Positions 33,385-42,512 are shown, counted from the first letter of the stretch. The stretch: 64,000 nt of DNA from Streptomyces mashuensis (GCF_014654785.1 NZ_BNBD01000015.1:62001-126000); one strand, 5' to 3'. A program made the numbers and translations. The notes: generated by a model from the sequence alone, not told the origin.

Positions 33385-34884
33385 ATGACGAGCAGCACCG
33401 AGACCACCGCCACCACCCCGCAGGTTGCGGTCAACGACATCGGTAACGAGGAAGCCTTCCTCGCCGCGATCGACGAGACGATCAAGTACTTCAACGACGG
33501 CGACATCGTCGACGGCGTCATCGTGAAGGTCGACCGGGACGAGGTCCTGCTCGACATCGGTTACAAGACCGAGGGTGTCATCCCCTCCCGCGAGCTCTCG
33601 ATCAAGCACGACGTCGACCCGAACGAGGTCGTCAAGGTCGGCGACGAGATCGAGGCCCTCGTTCTCCAGAAGGAGGACAAGGAAGGCCGCCTGATCCTCT
33701 CGAAGAAGCGCGCCCAGTACGAGCGTGCCTGGGGCACCATCGAGAAGATCAAGGAAGAGGACGGCATCGTCACCGGTACCGTCATCGAGGTCGTCAAGGG
33801 TGGTCTCATCCTCGACATCGGCCTCCGTGGCTTCCTGCCGGCCTCCCTGGTCGAGATGCGTCGTGTCCGCGACCTCCAGCCCTACGTGGGCAAGGAGCTC
33901 GAGGCCAAGATCATCGAGCTGGACAAGAACCGCAACAACGTGGTCCTGTCCCGCCGCGCCTGGCTGGAGCAGACCCAGAGCGAGGTCCGCCAGACCTTCC
34001 TCACCACCCTCCAGAAGGGTCAGGTGCGCTCCGGCGTCGTCTCCTCCATCGTCAACTTCGGTGCCTTCGTGGACCTGGGTGGCGTCGACGGTCTGGTCCA
34101 CGTCTCCGAGCTGTCCTGGAAGCACATCGACCACCCGTCCGAGGTCGTCGAGGTCGGCCAGGAGGTCACGGTCGAGGTCCTGGACGTCGACATGGACCGC
34201 GAGCGCGTCTCCCTGTCGCTGAAGGCGACCCAGGAGGACCCGTGGCAGCAGTTCGCCCGGACCCACCAGATCGGTCAGGTCGTCCCGGGTAAGGTCACCA
34301 AGCTGGTGCCGTTCGGTGCGTTCGTCCGCGTGGACGAGGGCATCGAGGGCCTGGTCCACATCTCCGAGCTGGCCGAGCGCCACGTGGAGATCCCGGAGCA
34401 GGTCGTCCAGGTCAACGACGAGATCTTCGTCAAGGTCATCGACATCGACCTCGAGCGCCGTCGCATCAGCCTCTCGCTGAAGCAGGCCAACGAGTCCTTC
34501 GGTGCCGACCCGACGGTCGTCGAGTTCGACCCGACCCTGTACGGCATGGCCGCGTCCTACGACGACCAGGGCAACTACATCTACCCCGAGGGCTTCGACC
34601 CCGAGGCCAACGACTGGCTGCCGGGCTACGAGAAGCAGCGCGAGGAGTGGGAGCGCCAGTACGCCGAGGCGCAGGCCCGCTTCGAGCAGCACCAGCAGCA
34701 GGTCATCAAGTCCCGCGAGGCCGACGCCGAGGCCGCCGCTGCCGGCGACCAGGCCGCCCCGCAGGGTGGTGCCCAGGTGTCCGGTGGCTCGTACTCCTCG
34801 GAGTCGGGCGACACCTCCGGCGCCCTGGCGTCGGACGAGGCGCTGGCTGCCCTCCGCGAGAAGCTCGCCGGCGGCCAGAGCTGA
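33385..34884 (+). CDS. rpsA: 30S ribosomal protein S1
   Basis: A 499-residue protein with four S1 RNA-binding domains at about 36-105, 122-190, 208-278 and 295-365. Repeats such as VVSSIVNFGAFVDLGGVDGLVHVSELSW and LVPFGAFVRVDEGIEGLVHISEL are diagnostic. It binds mRNA leaders at the 30S subunit. The C-terminal ~130 residues are an acidic, Gln/Ala-rich tail, as usual in actinobacteria, which have four domains rather than the six of E. coli. The start is ATG 33385; GGAG lies 11 bp before it. Confidence 0.97.
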   Translation: MTSSTETTATTPQVAVNDIGNEEAFLAAIDETIKYFNDGDIVDGVIVKVDRDEVLLDIGYKTEGVIPSRELSIKHDVDPNEVVKVGDEIEALVLQKEDKEGRLILSKKRAQYERAWGTIEKIKEEDGIVTGTVIEVVKGGLILDIGLRGFLPASLVEMRRVRDLQPYVGKELEAKIIELDKNRNNVVLSRRAWLEQTQSEVRQTFLTTLQKGQVRSGVVSSIVNFGAFVDLGGVDGLVHVSELSWKHIDHPSEVVEVGQEVTVEVLDVDMDRERVSLSLKATQEDPWQQFARTHQIGQVVPGKVTKLVPFGAFVRVDEGIEGLVHISELAERHVEIPEQVVQVNDEIFVKVIDIDLERRRISLSLKQANESFGADPTVVEFDPTLYGMAASYDDQGNYIYPEGFDPEANDWLPGYEKQREEWERQYAEAQARFEQHQQQVIKSREADAEAAAAGDQAAPQGGAQVSGGSYSSESGDTSGALASDEALAALREKLAGGQS

Positions 34885-34921
34885 GGCTCGAACCGCAGGC
34901 TGCTGACCGCAGCTGACTGAT

Positions 34922-34955
34922 GTAAGGCCCGCTCTCCTTGGAGAGCGGGCCTTAC
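34922..34955 (+). terminator. Terminator of rpsA
   Basis: A perfect 16-bp inverted repeat (arms 34922-34937 and 34940-34955, starting GTAAGGCCCG), 38 bp after the rpsA stop. Confidence 0.88.
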
Positions 34956-35026
34956 TCAGTTGTACGGGAATGGCCCGTGCCCCCAAGAACGTTCCCCCGT
35001 ACGGAACATGAGGAGGAACGGTCACC

Positions 35027-35971
35027 GTGTTGGATCCGCAGGATTTGTACGAGTGGGACCCCAAGGGGCTCGCCGTGGCCGACCTGGCGCTGGCCCAGGA
35101 CTCGGCGGGGCTGGTCATGCTCTACCACTTCGAGGGCTACATCGACGCCGGTGAGACCGGCGAACTCATCGTCAGGCGGCTCCTGGACGGGCTGCCCCAC
35201 CAGGTCGTCGCCCGCTTCGACCACGACCGGCTCGTCGACTACCGGGCCCGCCGCCCCCTGCTGACGTTCCGGCGCGACCGCTGGACCGCCTACGAGACGC
35301 CCGCCCTGGAGCTCCGCCTCGTGCAGGACGCCACCGGGGCGCCCTTCCTGCTGCTGAGCGGCCCGGAGCCGGACGTCGAGTGGGAGCGCTTCGCCGCCGC
35401 CGTGCGGCAGATCGTCGAGCGCCTCGGCGTGCGGCTGTCGGTCAACTTCCACGGCATCCCCATGGGCGTCCCCCACACCCGCCCCGTCGGCATCACCCCG
35501 CACGGCAACCGCACCGACCTCATGCCGGGCCACCGCGTCGCCTTCGACGAGGCGCAGGTACCCGGCAGCGCCGAGGCCCTGGTGGAGTTCCGGCTGGCCG
35601 AGGCCGGGCACGACGTCCTGGGCGCCGCCGCGCACGTGCCGCACTACCTGGCCCGCTCGCAGTACCCCGACGCGGCCCTGACCGTCCTGGAGGCCGTCAC
35701 GGCCGCCACCGGCCTGGTCCTGCCGAACACCGCGCACGCCCTGCGCAACGACGCGCTGCGCACGCAGGAGGAGATCGAGCGGCAGCTGGCCCAGGGCGAC
35801 GAGGAGCTCGTCTCCCTCGTGCGCGGCCTGGAGCACCAGTACGACGCCGCGGCCGGCGCCGAAACGCGCGGCAACCTGGTTGCCGAGCCCGTCGACCTGC
35901 CCTCCGCCGAGGAACTCGGCGCTCAGTTCGAGCGGTTCCTCGCCGACCGGGAGGGCGACGGCGGCCGCTGA
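35027..35971 (+). CDS. PAC2-family (proteasome assembly chaperone-like) protein
   Basis: A 314-residue cytoplasmic protein of the PAC2 superfamily. Features include MLYHFEGYIDAGETGELIVRRLLD near the N-terminus, the variable LLLSGPEPDVEWERF strand-loop, and GIPMGVPHTRPVGITPHGN. Archaeal and eukaryotic relatives chaperone proteasome assembly; the actinobacterial role is unproven. AGGAGG precedes GTG 35027. The gene ends 25 bp before coaE. Confidence 0.85.
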   Translation: MLDPQDLYEWDPKGLAVADLALAQDSAGLVMLYHFEGYIDAGETGELIVRRLLDGLPHQVVARFDHDRLVDYRARRPLLTFRRDRWTAYETPALELRLVQDATGAPFLLLSGPEPDVEWERFAAAVRQIVERLGVRLSVNFHGIPMGVPHTRPVGITPHGNRTDLMPGHRVAFDEAQVPGSAEALVEFRLAEAGHDVLGAAAHVPHYLARSQYPDAALTVLEAVTAATGLVLPNTAHALRNDALRTQEEIERQLAQGDEELVSLVRGLEHQYDAAAGAETRGNLVAEPVDLPSAEELGAQFERFLADREGDGGR

Positions 35972-35996
35972 GGACCCGCCCGCTAGCGTGGGGCCC

Positions 35997-36614
35997 ATGC
36001 TGAAGGTGGGCCTCACGGGCGGAATCGGTGCCGGCAAGAGCGAAGTGTCACGGCTTCTCGCGTCGCACGGGGCGGTGATCATCGACTCCGACCGGATCGC
36101 CCGGGAGGTGGTCGAGCCCGGCACCCCCGGACTGGCGGCCGTCGTCGCCGAGTTCGGCCCCGGTGTGCTGGCCGCCGACGGCAGCCTCGACCGGCCCCGG
36201 CTCGGCGCGGTCGTCTTCGCCGACAAGGAGCGCCTCGCCGCGCTGAACGCCATCGTCCACCCCCTCGTGCGGCAGCGCTCGGCGGAGCTGGAGGCGGCCG
36301 CGTCCGCCGATGCCGCCGCCGTGGTCGTGCACGACGTGCCGCTGCTGGTGGAGAACGGCCTGATGCCGCTCTACGACGTCGTCGTGGTCGTCGACGCCCC
36401 CGACGCCACCCGCCTGTCCCGGCTCACCGAGGTCCGCGGCATGACCCCCGAGGAGGCCCGCGCCCGCATGGCCGCGCAGGCCGGCCGGGAGCAGCGGCTC
36501 GCCGCCGCCGACGTCGTCATCGACAACGACGGTTCCCTGGCGGACCTCGAACGCCGCGTGGACGAGGTCTGGGCGGACCTGTGGCGCCGCGCGCGGGAGC
36601 GGTCACAGGGCTGA
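35997..36614 (+). CDS. coaE: Dephospho-CoA kinase
   Basis: A 205-residue enzyme for the last step of coenzyme A synthesis. It has the P-loop GLTGGIGAGKSEVSRLL, IDSDRIAREVVEPGTPGL, HDVPLLVENGL and VVDAPDATRLSRL. The start is ATG 35997; earlier in-frame codons lie inside the PAC2 gene. In S. coelicolor the orthologue is also just downstream of rpsA. Confidence 0.95.
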   Translation: MLKVGLTGGIGAGKSEVSRLLASHGAVIIDSDRIAREVVEPGTPGLAAVVAEFGPGVLAADGSLDRPRLGAVVFADKERLAALNAIVHPLVRQRSAELEAAASADAAAVVVHDVPLLVENGLMPLYDVVVVVDAPDATRLSRLTEVRGMTPEEARARMAAQAGREQRLAAADVVIDNDGSLADLERRVDEVWADLWRRARERSQG

Positions 36615-36710
36615 CCCCTCGTTCGCCGGATCGGGTGAAGGCGTCGGCCGGCGCCCCGGACCGGAGCGGGCCCGCGCGTAGGGTGACGGCCTGGTCCGAG
36701 GGAGGGGTGC

Positions 36711-37034
36711 GTGGAACTGCGGGTCGACCCCGGCAAGTTGGACGACTTCGCCGGGTGCGTGGGGAGGGCGGCCGAGGGGGCGCGGGCCACGCTCGCGTAC
36801 GCGCGTACGTACAGCCGTGTGCCGGCCGCCGGGCAGGGGGTGCTCGGCCTCGCCCTGGAGGGGCACGACGCGTTGCGCGGTGACGTGCTGCGGGCGCTGG
36901 ACCGGGTCTCCGGCATCCTCGCGCGTGCCGCCGAGGAGCTGGACGCCGCGGCCGGCTACTACCGGCACACCGACCATGCCGTCGCCGCCTCCCTCGACGC
37001 GGCCTACGGCAGGCAGCGGGGAGCGCGCCGGTGA
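36711..37034 (+). CDS. EspC/WXG100-like type VII secretion target
   Basis: A 107-residue helical-hairpin protein. It starts LRVDPGKLDDFAGCVGRAAEGA and ends with AGYYRHTDHAVAASLDAAYG. The YRHTD segment fits the YxxxD/E signal used by type VII secretion substrates. No secretion machinery (EccC, EccD) is in the window. It overlaps the next gene in GTGA, so the two products are probably partners. Confidence 0.65.
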   Translation: MELRVDPGKLDDFAGCVGRAAEGARATLAYARTYSRVPAAGQGVLGLALEGHDALRGDVLRALDRVSGILARAAEELDAAAGYYRHTDHAVAASLDAAYGRQRGARR

Positions 37035-37768
37035 CGGACGTCGCGGACTGCCTGCGGCCGCCGGGCGTGCCCGCGGGGTTCGCCGATCCGCTGGCCGCGC
37101 TCAACGCCGCCGGTGACGTCCTCAGCCCCGGCTCCTGGCTGCTCAAGCTCGCCGAACTCGTGCTGCCCGAGGACCCGGTGGCGTGGGCGCAGCGGCAGCT
37201 GGCCGGCGACTGGGAGACGTACGCCCGGTGCGCCGAGGCGTGGCGCCGGACCGGCCACGCCTGCCGGGTCCTGGCGCGGGACGTCGGTGCGGGGCGCGGC
37301 CGGGCCGCCCCCGGCTGGCAGGGCAACGCCGCCGACGCGGCCTTCGCCTACTTCGACGCGCTCCGCGCCGACCTGCTGGAGTTCCACCACGCGCTGGCCG
37401 CGATGGGCGAGGAGTACGTGGCGGTGGCCCAGGCCGTGGCCGCCACGGCGAACGCGGTGGGGGAGTGCGTCTCGGCGATCGCCGACGCGCTGGTGACGGC
37501 CGCGCTGGCGGCCGCGGCCTCGACGGCCCTGGGCTGGACGGGGTGCGCGGCGCTGATGGGCTATGCGCTGGGCGCCGAGGAGGCGCGGGTGATCCTGCGG
37601 GAGTGGGAGCGCATGACGCGGCTGGTCAACGCGGCGCAGCTGGCGGTGAACGCGGGCTACGGCGCGATGGGCCGGGCCGGCGGCCAGGCCCTCGCCCGGC
37701 TGCACGCCTTCCCGCTGCCCCGGGACGACTACGACCACCCCGCCGTCACGGTGCCCCGCCATGGGTGA
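37031..37768 (+). CDS. WXG-motif protein, probable type VII secretion partner
   Basis: A 245-residue, largely helical protein. PGWQGNAADAAFAYFDAL is a WXG turn between two helices, as in WXG100 and related substrates. The region after it (VTAALAAAASTALGWTGCAALMGYALG) is hydrophobic and could be a membrane-active segment. The start is GTG 37031, coupled to the upstream gene; its end overlaps the third gene by 8 bp. No toxin domain is recognised. Confidence 0.6.
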   Translation: MTDVADCLRPPGVPAGFADPLAALNAAGDVLSPGSWLLKLAELVLPEDPVAWAQRQLAGDWETYARCAEAWRRTGHACRVLARDVGAGRGRAAPGWQGNAADAAFAYFDALRADLLEFHHALAAMGEEYVAVAQAVAATANAVGECVSAIADALVTAALAAAASTALGWTGCAALMGYALGAEEARVILREWERMTRLVNAAQLAVNAGYGAMGRAGGQALARLHAFPLPRDDYDHPAVTVPRHG

Positions 37769-38063
37769 ACGCTGGGTGGGGCCGGAGGAGTTCCTCGCCC
37801 CGGGGCGGGACGCGGCGCAGGCACGGATCGTGCACGAGGCCCTGCGCCACCTGGCGGCCGGGGGCGCCGGCGAGGTGCTGCAGGAGATGGCCCGGGAGGT
37901 GCTGTCGGGCCGCGTGGGCCTGCGGGAGGCGGTGCGCGTCGGCGCGTACGCGGAGGCGCTCGGCGAGCGGGCGCGCGCCGTGGGGGAGGTGTGGCGGGCG
38001 ATGACGCCGGAGGAGCGGGAGCGCCGGGCCGAGGAGGCCCGGCGCGACCTGGGCACCGGGTAG
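37761..38063 (+). CDS. Third gene of the WXG cluster, unknown function
   Basis: A 100-residue, highly charged, Ala/Glu/Arg-rich helical protein. It starts inside the preceding gene (8-bp overlap), so it belongs to the same transcript. No motif is recognised. Size and position would suit a chaperone or immunity-like partner, but that is only inference from context. Confidence 0.6.
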   Translation: MGERWVGPEEFLAPGRDAAQARIVHEALRHLAAGGAGEVLQEMAREVLSGRVGLREAVRVGAYAEALGERARAVGEVWRAMTPEERERRAEEARRDLGTG

Positions 38064-38085
38064 GGAGTGCCGGCCGGCCGGGGGC

Positions 38086-38358
38086 TTACGGCCGCGGTCT
38101 GCTGTCGTCGGCCGGCTCGTAGGGCGGGACGTCCCGGCCGGGCTGGTAGTGGGGGCCCTGCCGGATGTGCCGGACGATCATCACCAGGTCGGCCACCGTC
38201 ACGAGCAGCACGACGCCGCAGGCCACCGCCCAGCCGGCGCGGCCCGCCAGCGCGAAGGCGGCGGTCCCGGCGGCCAGGCAGACGAAGCCGAAGGCGGCGA
38301 GCCCCAGGCGCAGCCGCAGGGCGCTGCGCGCGGTGGCCGGTTCATTGCCCGTACGCAT
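38086..38358 (-). CDS. DUF6343-family two-helix membrane protein
   Basis: A 90-residue protein beginning MRTGNEPATARSALRLRLGLA, the usual opening of this Streptomyces family. Two transmembrane helices (LAAFGFVCLAAGTAAFALA and AVACGVVLLVTVADLVMIV) are followed by a hydrophilic tail. Function unknown. ATG 38358 is preferred to 38388. Confidence 0.78.
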   Translation of the reverse strand: MRTGNEPATARSALRLRLGLAAFGFVCLAAGTAAFALAGRAGWAVACGVVLLVTVADLVMIVRHIRQGPHYQPGRDVPPYEPADDSRPRP

Positions 38359-38420
38359 GCCACACCATCTCCTCCCTCCAGGGTCCACCCTGCGGGGGCG
38401 TGGTGTCGGAACACGGGGGG

Positions 38421-39005
38421 TCAGAACAATGGTTCCGGAAGGAAACCTTCGAGGGACAGCAGGGTCCGCTTGATGTCCAGGCCGCCGGTGAAGCCGCCCA
38501 GCCCGCCGCCGCTCTCGACGACGCGGTGGCAGGGCACGACGACGGGCAGGGGGTTGCTGCTCATGGCCACGCCCACGGCCCGGGCCGCGCCGGGCTCGCC
38601 CGCGAGGTCGGCCAGGTCCTGGTACGTGGCCACGGTCCCGTAGGGGACGTGGGTGTGCAGGGCGCGCAGGACGCGGCGGTGGAAACCGGAGGTCAGGGTC
38701 CAGTCCAGGGGCAGCGCGAAGGTCTGCCGCCGCCCGGCGAAGTAGGCCGTGAGCTGTTCCGACGCGTCCGCCAGGAGGGCGTGGCAGCCGGCGGCGCGGG
38801 CCTGCGGGGCCGGGGGCGCGCCCAGGCGGCCGGCTATGCGCCCGGCGGCGCCGGGGCCGGCGTGGAAGGCGACGGCGAGGAGGCCGTCGTCCGTGGCGGC
38901 CAGGCCCAGGGGGCCGAGGGGCGAGGGCACGGTCGTCCAGGCCCAGGGGCGGGGCCCGGCGGCCGGGGCCGCCGGGAGGTCGGGGTCGCGCACCGGTCCG
39001 GTCAC
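38421..39005 (-). CDS. ogt: Methylated-DNA--protein-cysteine methyltransferase
   Basis: A 194-residue suicide repair enzyme that removes O6-alkyl groups from guanine. The acceptor C159 sits in VVVPCHRVVESGG, preceded by the helix-turn-helix VPYGTVATYQDLADLAG. The start is GTG 39005. A RecA-NDp/PafBC-type element lies directly upstream, with its -10 six bases before the start. Confidence 0.94.
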   Translation of the reverse strand: MTGPVRDPDLPAAPAAGPRPWAWTTVPSPLGPLGLAATDDGLLAVAFHAGPGAAGRIAGRLGAPPAPQARAAGCHALLADASEQLTAYFAGRRQTFALPLDWTLTSGFHRRVLRALHTHVPYGTVATYQDLADLAGEPGAARAVGVAMSSNPLPVVVPCHRVVESGGGLGGFTGGLDIKRTLLSLEGFLPEPLF

Positions 39006-39011
39006 GCGTCC

Positions 39012-39034
39012 AGCCTAGAGGCCCCCTCCGACAG
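39012..39034 (-). promoter_or_regulatory. RecA-NDp/PafBC-type promoter of ogt
   Basis: On the minus strand: CTGTCGGAG (39034-39026), 8 bp, then TAGGCT (39017-39012). This fits TGTCRG-N10-TANNNT with G at the R position. The -10 ends 6 bp before the GTG start. Confidence 0.6.
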
Positions 39035-39049
39035 TCCCGGCCGGCCCGG

Positions 39050-40012
39050 TCAGGCGCCGCCGTCCAGCAGGGCCTCGACGCCGGAGGACGGGTCGGAGAG
39101 GAACGACGGGTCGTCGTCGCCGTCGAGCGCGTCGGCGACGACGTGCGGCGCGTTGCTGATGATGCCGTCGACGCCCATGCGGGCCAGGACCACCGCGCGG
39201 TCCCCGTCGTCGACGGTCCACGCGGACACCTGGAGACGCCGCCCGTGCGGGCCCTTCAGGGCGTGCACGGCCCGGACCCAGGCGGCCGTGACGCCCGTGT
39301 GGTTCGGGTTGATCTGGTCGGCGAAGGCCGCGTACGAGCGGAGCTCGGACTCCTTGGGGTTGCCCAGGTAGCCCGTCGTCACGTCGGGCCGCAGCCGGTG
39401 CAGGGTGCGCAGCGACGTGGCGTTGAAGCTCTGCACGACCAGGCGGTCGGAGACGTGCGGGCGGTCGAGCCAGCCGTGGTTCCGCAGCTCGGTCACGATC
39501 TGCTGCTCGATGCCGGGGTAGAGCTCGGGCGCCTTGACCTCCAGCAGCAGCTTCTGCCGGTTGTGCTCGACCCGGTCGAGGTAGCGGGCCAGGGTGGGCA
39601 CCCGTTCGCCCTTGAAGCGGCGGTCGTACCAGCTGCCCGCGTCCAGCTTCTCGATCTCGGCGAGGGTGAAGTCGGAGACCTTCCACGGGCCCCGGCCGGG
39701 GAAGCGCCGGGCGACGTCGGTGGTCCGGGACAGGGTGGTGTCGTGCATGACGATCAGCGCGCCGTCCTTGGTGCGCTGGACGTCGTTCTCCACCCAGCGC
39801 ACCCCGAGCCGGGCGGCCCGGTCGATGGAGGCCAGCGTGTTCTCCGGGGCCTGGACGGGCACCCCGCGGTGGCCGATGACCACCGGCACCCGCGGCGCGG
39901 CGCCCGCGCGCCCCGGCGAGCCGGTCGCGGCGGCCGCGGGCGCGGCCCCCGCCACGGCCAGGCACAGACCGGCGAGCGCGCTGGTCACGGCGGTCAGGGT
40001 GCGGATGCGCAT
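39050..40012 (-). CDS. Secreted glycerophosphodiester phosphodiesterase
   Basis: A 320-residue exported GDPD. A Sec signal peptide (about 1-29, ending APAAAA) precedes the catalytic TIM barrel: VIGHRGVPVQAPENTLASI, GVRWVENDVQRTKDGALIVMHD, and the later LLLEVKAPE and VSAWTVDDGD. It would release glycerol-3-phosphate from glycerophosphodiesters for phosphate or carbon supply. Confidence 0.93.
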   Translation of the reverse strand: MRIRTLTAVTSALAGLCLAVAGAAPAAAATGSPGRAGAAPRVPVVIGHRGVPVQAPENTLASIDRAARLGVRWVENDVQRTKDGALIVMHDTTLSRTTDVARRFPGRGPWKVSDFTLAEIEKLDAGSWYDRRFKGERVPTLARYLDRVEHNRQKLLLEVKAPELYPGIEQQIVTELRNHGWLDRPHVSDRLVVQSFNATSLRTLHRLRPDVTTGYLGNPKESELRSYAAFADQINPNHTGVTAAWVRAVHALKGPHGRRLQVSAWTVDDGDRAVVLARMGVDGIISNAPHVVADALDGDDDPSFLSDPSSGVEALLDGGA

Positions 40013-40145
40013 GCGGGCTCCTCACGGTGGGCGGACCGGTCACGCACAGTGGTACACGAAACACCTGCGCCACCGCGATGGCACAGGCATCCGGGGGAAC
40101 GATCCTTCGCCTGCTCTTCGCCGCGCGTTCGCCCGGGACCCCCCT

Positions 40146-40168
40146 TTGTCAGTGGTGCGCCGTACGGT
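40146..40168 (+). promoter_or_regulatory. RecA-NDp/PafBC-type promoter of uvrB
   Basis: TTGTCAGTG (40146-40154), 8 bp, TACGGT (40163-40168). A full match to the motif; the -10 ends 6 bp before ATG 40175, so the mRNA is probably leaderless. Confidence 0.75.
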
Positions 40169-40174
40169 GGTCTC

Positions 40175-42349
40175 ATGCGGCCCGTATCGAAGATCGAACG
40201 CAAGGTGGCGCCTTTCGAGGTCGTCAGCCCGTACCAGCCCAGTGGCGACCAGCCCACGGCCATCGCCGAGCTGGAGCGGCGCATCCGCGCGGGCGAGAAG
40301 GACGTCGTGCTCCTCGGCGCCACGGGCACGGGCAAGTCCGCCACCACGGCATGGATGATCGAGCGGCTGCAGCGGCCCACGCTCGTGCTCGCGCCCAACA
40401 AGACGCTGGCGGCCCAGCTGGCCAACGAGTTCCGCGAGCTCCTGCCGAACAACGCCGTCGAATACTTCGTGTCGTACTACGACTACTACCAGCCCGAGGC
40501 GTACGTCCCGCAGTCCGACACCTACATCGAGAAGGACTCCTCGATCAACGAGGAGGTCGAGCGGCTGCGCCACTCCGCGACCAACTCGCTGCTCACCCGG
40601 CGCGACGTGGTCGTGGTGGCCTCCGTGTCCTGCATCTACGGCCTGGGCACGCCGCAGGAGTACGTGGACCGCATGGTGCCGCTCAAGGTCGGCCAGGAGA
40701 TCGACCGCGACCAGCTGCTGCGCCGCTTCGTCGAGATCCAGTACACCCGCAACGACGTGGCGTTCACCCGCGGCACGTTCCGGGTGCGCGGCGACACGAT
40801 CGAGATCTTCCCGGTCTACGAGGAGCTCGCCGTCCGGGTGGAGATGTTCGGCGACGAGATCGAGGCGCTCTCCACGCTGCACCCGCTCACCGGCGAGGTC
40901 ATCAGCGACGACCAGGAGCTGTACGTCTTCCCCGCCAGCCACTACATCGCCGGTGCCGAGCGCATGGAGAAGGCCGTCGCCGGCATCGAGAGGGAGCTGG
41001 ACGAGCGCCTGGCGCAGCTGGAGAAGCAGGGCAAGCTGCTGGAGGCGCAGCGGCTGCGCATGCGCACCACGTACGACATCGAGATGATGCGTCAGGTCGG
41101 CACCTGTTCCGGCATCGAGAACTACTCGCTGCACATGGACGACCGCGAGCCCGGCTCCCCGCCCAACACGCTGCTGGACTACTTCCCCGAGGACTTCCTC
41201 CTCGTCATCGACGAGTCGCACGTGACCGTGCCGCAGATCGGCGCGATGTACGAGGGCGACGCCTCCCGCAAGCGCACCCTGGTCGAGCACGGCTTCCGGC
41301 TGCCGTCGGCCATGGACAACCGCCCCCTGAAGTGGGAGGAGTTCACCGAGCGCATCGGGCAGACCGTCTACCTGTCGGCCACCCCCGGCCCGTACGAGCT
41401 GTCGCGGGGCGACGGCTTCGTGGAGCAGATCATCCGCCCCACCGGCCTCGTCGACCCGGAGGTCGTCGTCAAGCCCACCGAGGGCCAGATCGACGACCTG
41501 GTGCACGAGATCCGCACCCGCACGGAGCGGGACGAGCGGGTCCTGGTGACCACCCTCACCAAGAAGATGGCCGAGGACCTCACCGACTACTTCCTGGAGC
41601 TCGGCATCCAGGTGCGCTACCTGCACAGCGACGTCGACACGCTGCGCCGCGTCGAGCTGCTGCGCGAGCTGCGGGCGGGCGAGTACGACGTGCTGGTGGG
41701 CATCAACCTGCTGCGCGAGGGCCTCGACCTGCCGGAGGTGTCGCTGGTCGCGATCCTCGACGCCGACAAGGAGGGCTTCCTCCGCTCGGGCACCTCCTTG
41801 ATCCAGACGATCGGCCGTGCCGCGCGCAACGTGTCGGGCCAGGTCCATATGTACGCCGACAAGGTCACCCCGGCGATGGCGAAGGCCATCGACGAGACCA
41901 ACCGCCGCCGCGAGAAGCAGATCGCCTACAACAAGGCGAACGGCATCGACCCGCAGCCGCTGCGCAAGAAGATCGGCGACATCGTCGCCACCCTCGCCCG
42001 CGAGGAGCTCGACACCGAGGAGCTGCTGGGCACGGGCTACCGCAAGGGTGTCGACCGGGCCGGAGCGCCCGTGCCGGTGGGCGCCGGCGGTACGGCGGCC
42101 AAGGGCGGCGCGAAGGCCGCGAAGGGCACCGCCAAGGCTCCCACGCCCGCCAAGGGTCGGGGCAAGGCGCGCGAGACCGTCCCGACGGACCGTCCGGCCA
42201 CGGAACTCGCCGAGCTCATCGAGGAGATGACGGACCGCATGCGGGCCGCGGCGGCCGAGCTCCAGTTCGAGGTCGCGGCCCGGCTGCGCGACGAGGTGGG
42301 CGAGCTGAAGAAGGAGCTCCGGCAGATGCGCGAGGCCGGGCTCGCCTGA
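40175..42349 (+). CDS. uvrB: UvrABC system protein B
   Basis: A 724-residue excision-repair helicase that verifies damage handed over by UvrA and recruits UvrC. It has Walker A LLGATGTGKSATT, the beta-hairpin SYYDYYQPEAYVPQSDTYIEKDSSINEE, the DESH box, later helicase motifs including IQTIGRAARN, and a C-terminal UVR domain (EEMTDRMRAAAAELQFEVAARLRDE). A Lys/Ala-rich linker precedes the UVR domain. The start is ATG 40175. Confidence 0.97.
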   Translation: MRPVSKIERKVAPFEVVSPYQPSGDQPTAIAELERRIRAGEKDVVLLGATGTGKSATTAWMIERLQRPTLVLAPNKTLAAQLANEFRELLPNNAVEYFVSYYDYYQPEAYVPQSDTYIEKDSSINEEVERLRHSATNSLLTRRDVVVVASVSCIYGLGTPQEYVDRMVPLKVGQEIDRDQLLRRFVEIQYTRNDVAFTRGTFRVRGDTIEIFPVYEELAVRVEMFGDEIEALSTLHPLTGEVISDDQELYVFPASHYIAGAERMEKAVAGIERELDERLAQLEKQGKLLEAQRLRMRTTYDIEMMRQVGTCSGIENYSLHMDDREPGSPPNTLLDYFPEDFLLVIDESHVTVPQIGAMYEGDASRKRTLVEHGFRLPSAMDNRPLKWEEFTERIGQTVYLSATPGPYELSRGDGFVEQIIRPTGLVDPEVVVKPTEGQIDDLVHEIRTRTERDERVLVTTLTKKMAEDLTDYFLELGIQVRYLHSDVDTLRRVELLRELRAGEYDVLVGINLLREGLDLPEVSLVAILDADKEGFLRSGTSLIQTIGRAARNVSGQVHMYADKVTPAMAKAIDETNRRREKQIAYNKANGIDPQPLRKKIGDIVATLAREELDTEELLGTGYRKGVDRAGAPVPVGAGGTAAKGGAKAAKGTAKAPTPAKGRGKARETVPTDRPATELAELIEEMTDRMRAAAAELQFEVAARLRDEVGELKKELRQMREAGLA

Positions 42350-42512
42350 AGCCCGCCCGAACGGCGGTGCGCGGCCCGGCGCGTCATGTTGCAAGACCGC
42401 CACAAAGGTCCCTCCGGGGGGCTCGCGGCCCCCGCGCGTTGCATAGGGTCGACGTGTGGGCCGCGCGGTCGCGCGGCCACGGGGGAAAGAACGAGCGAGA
42501 GAGGGACTGCGC

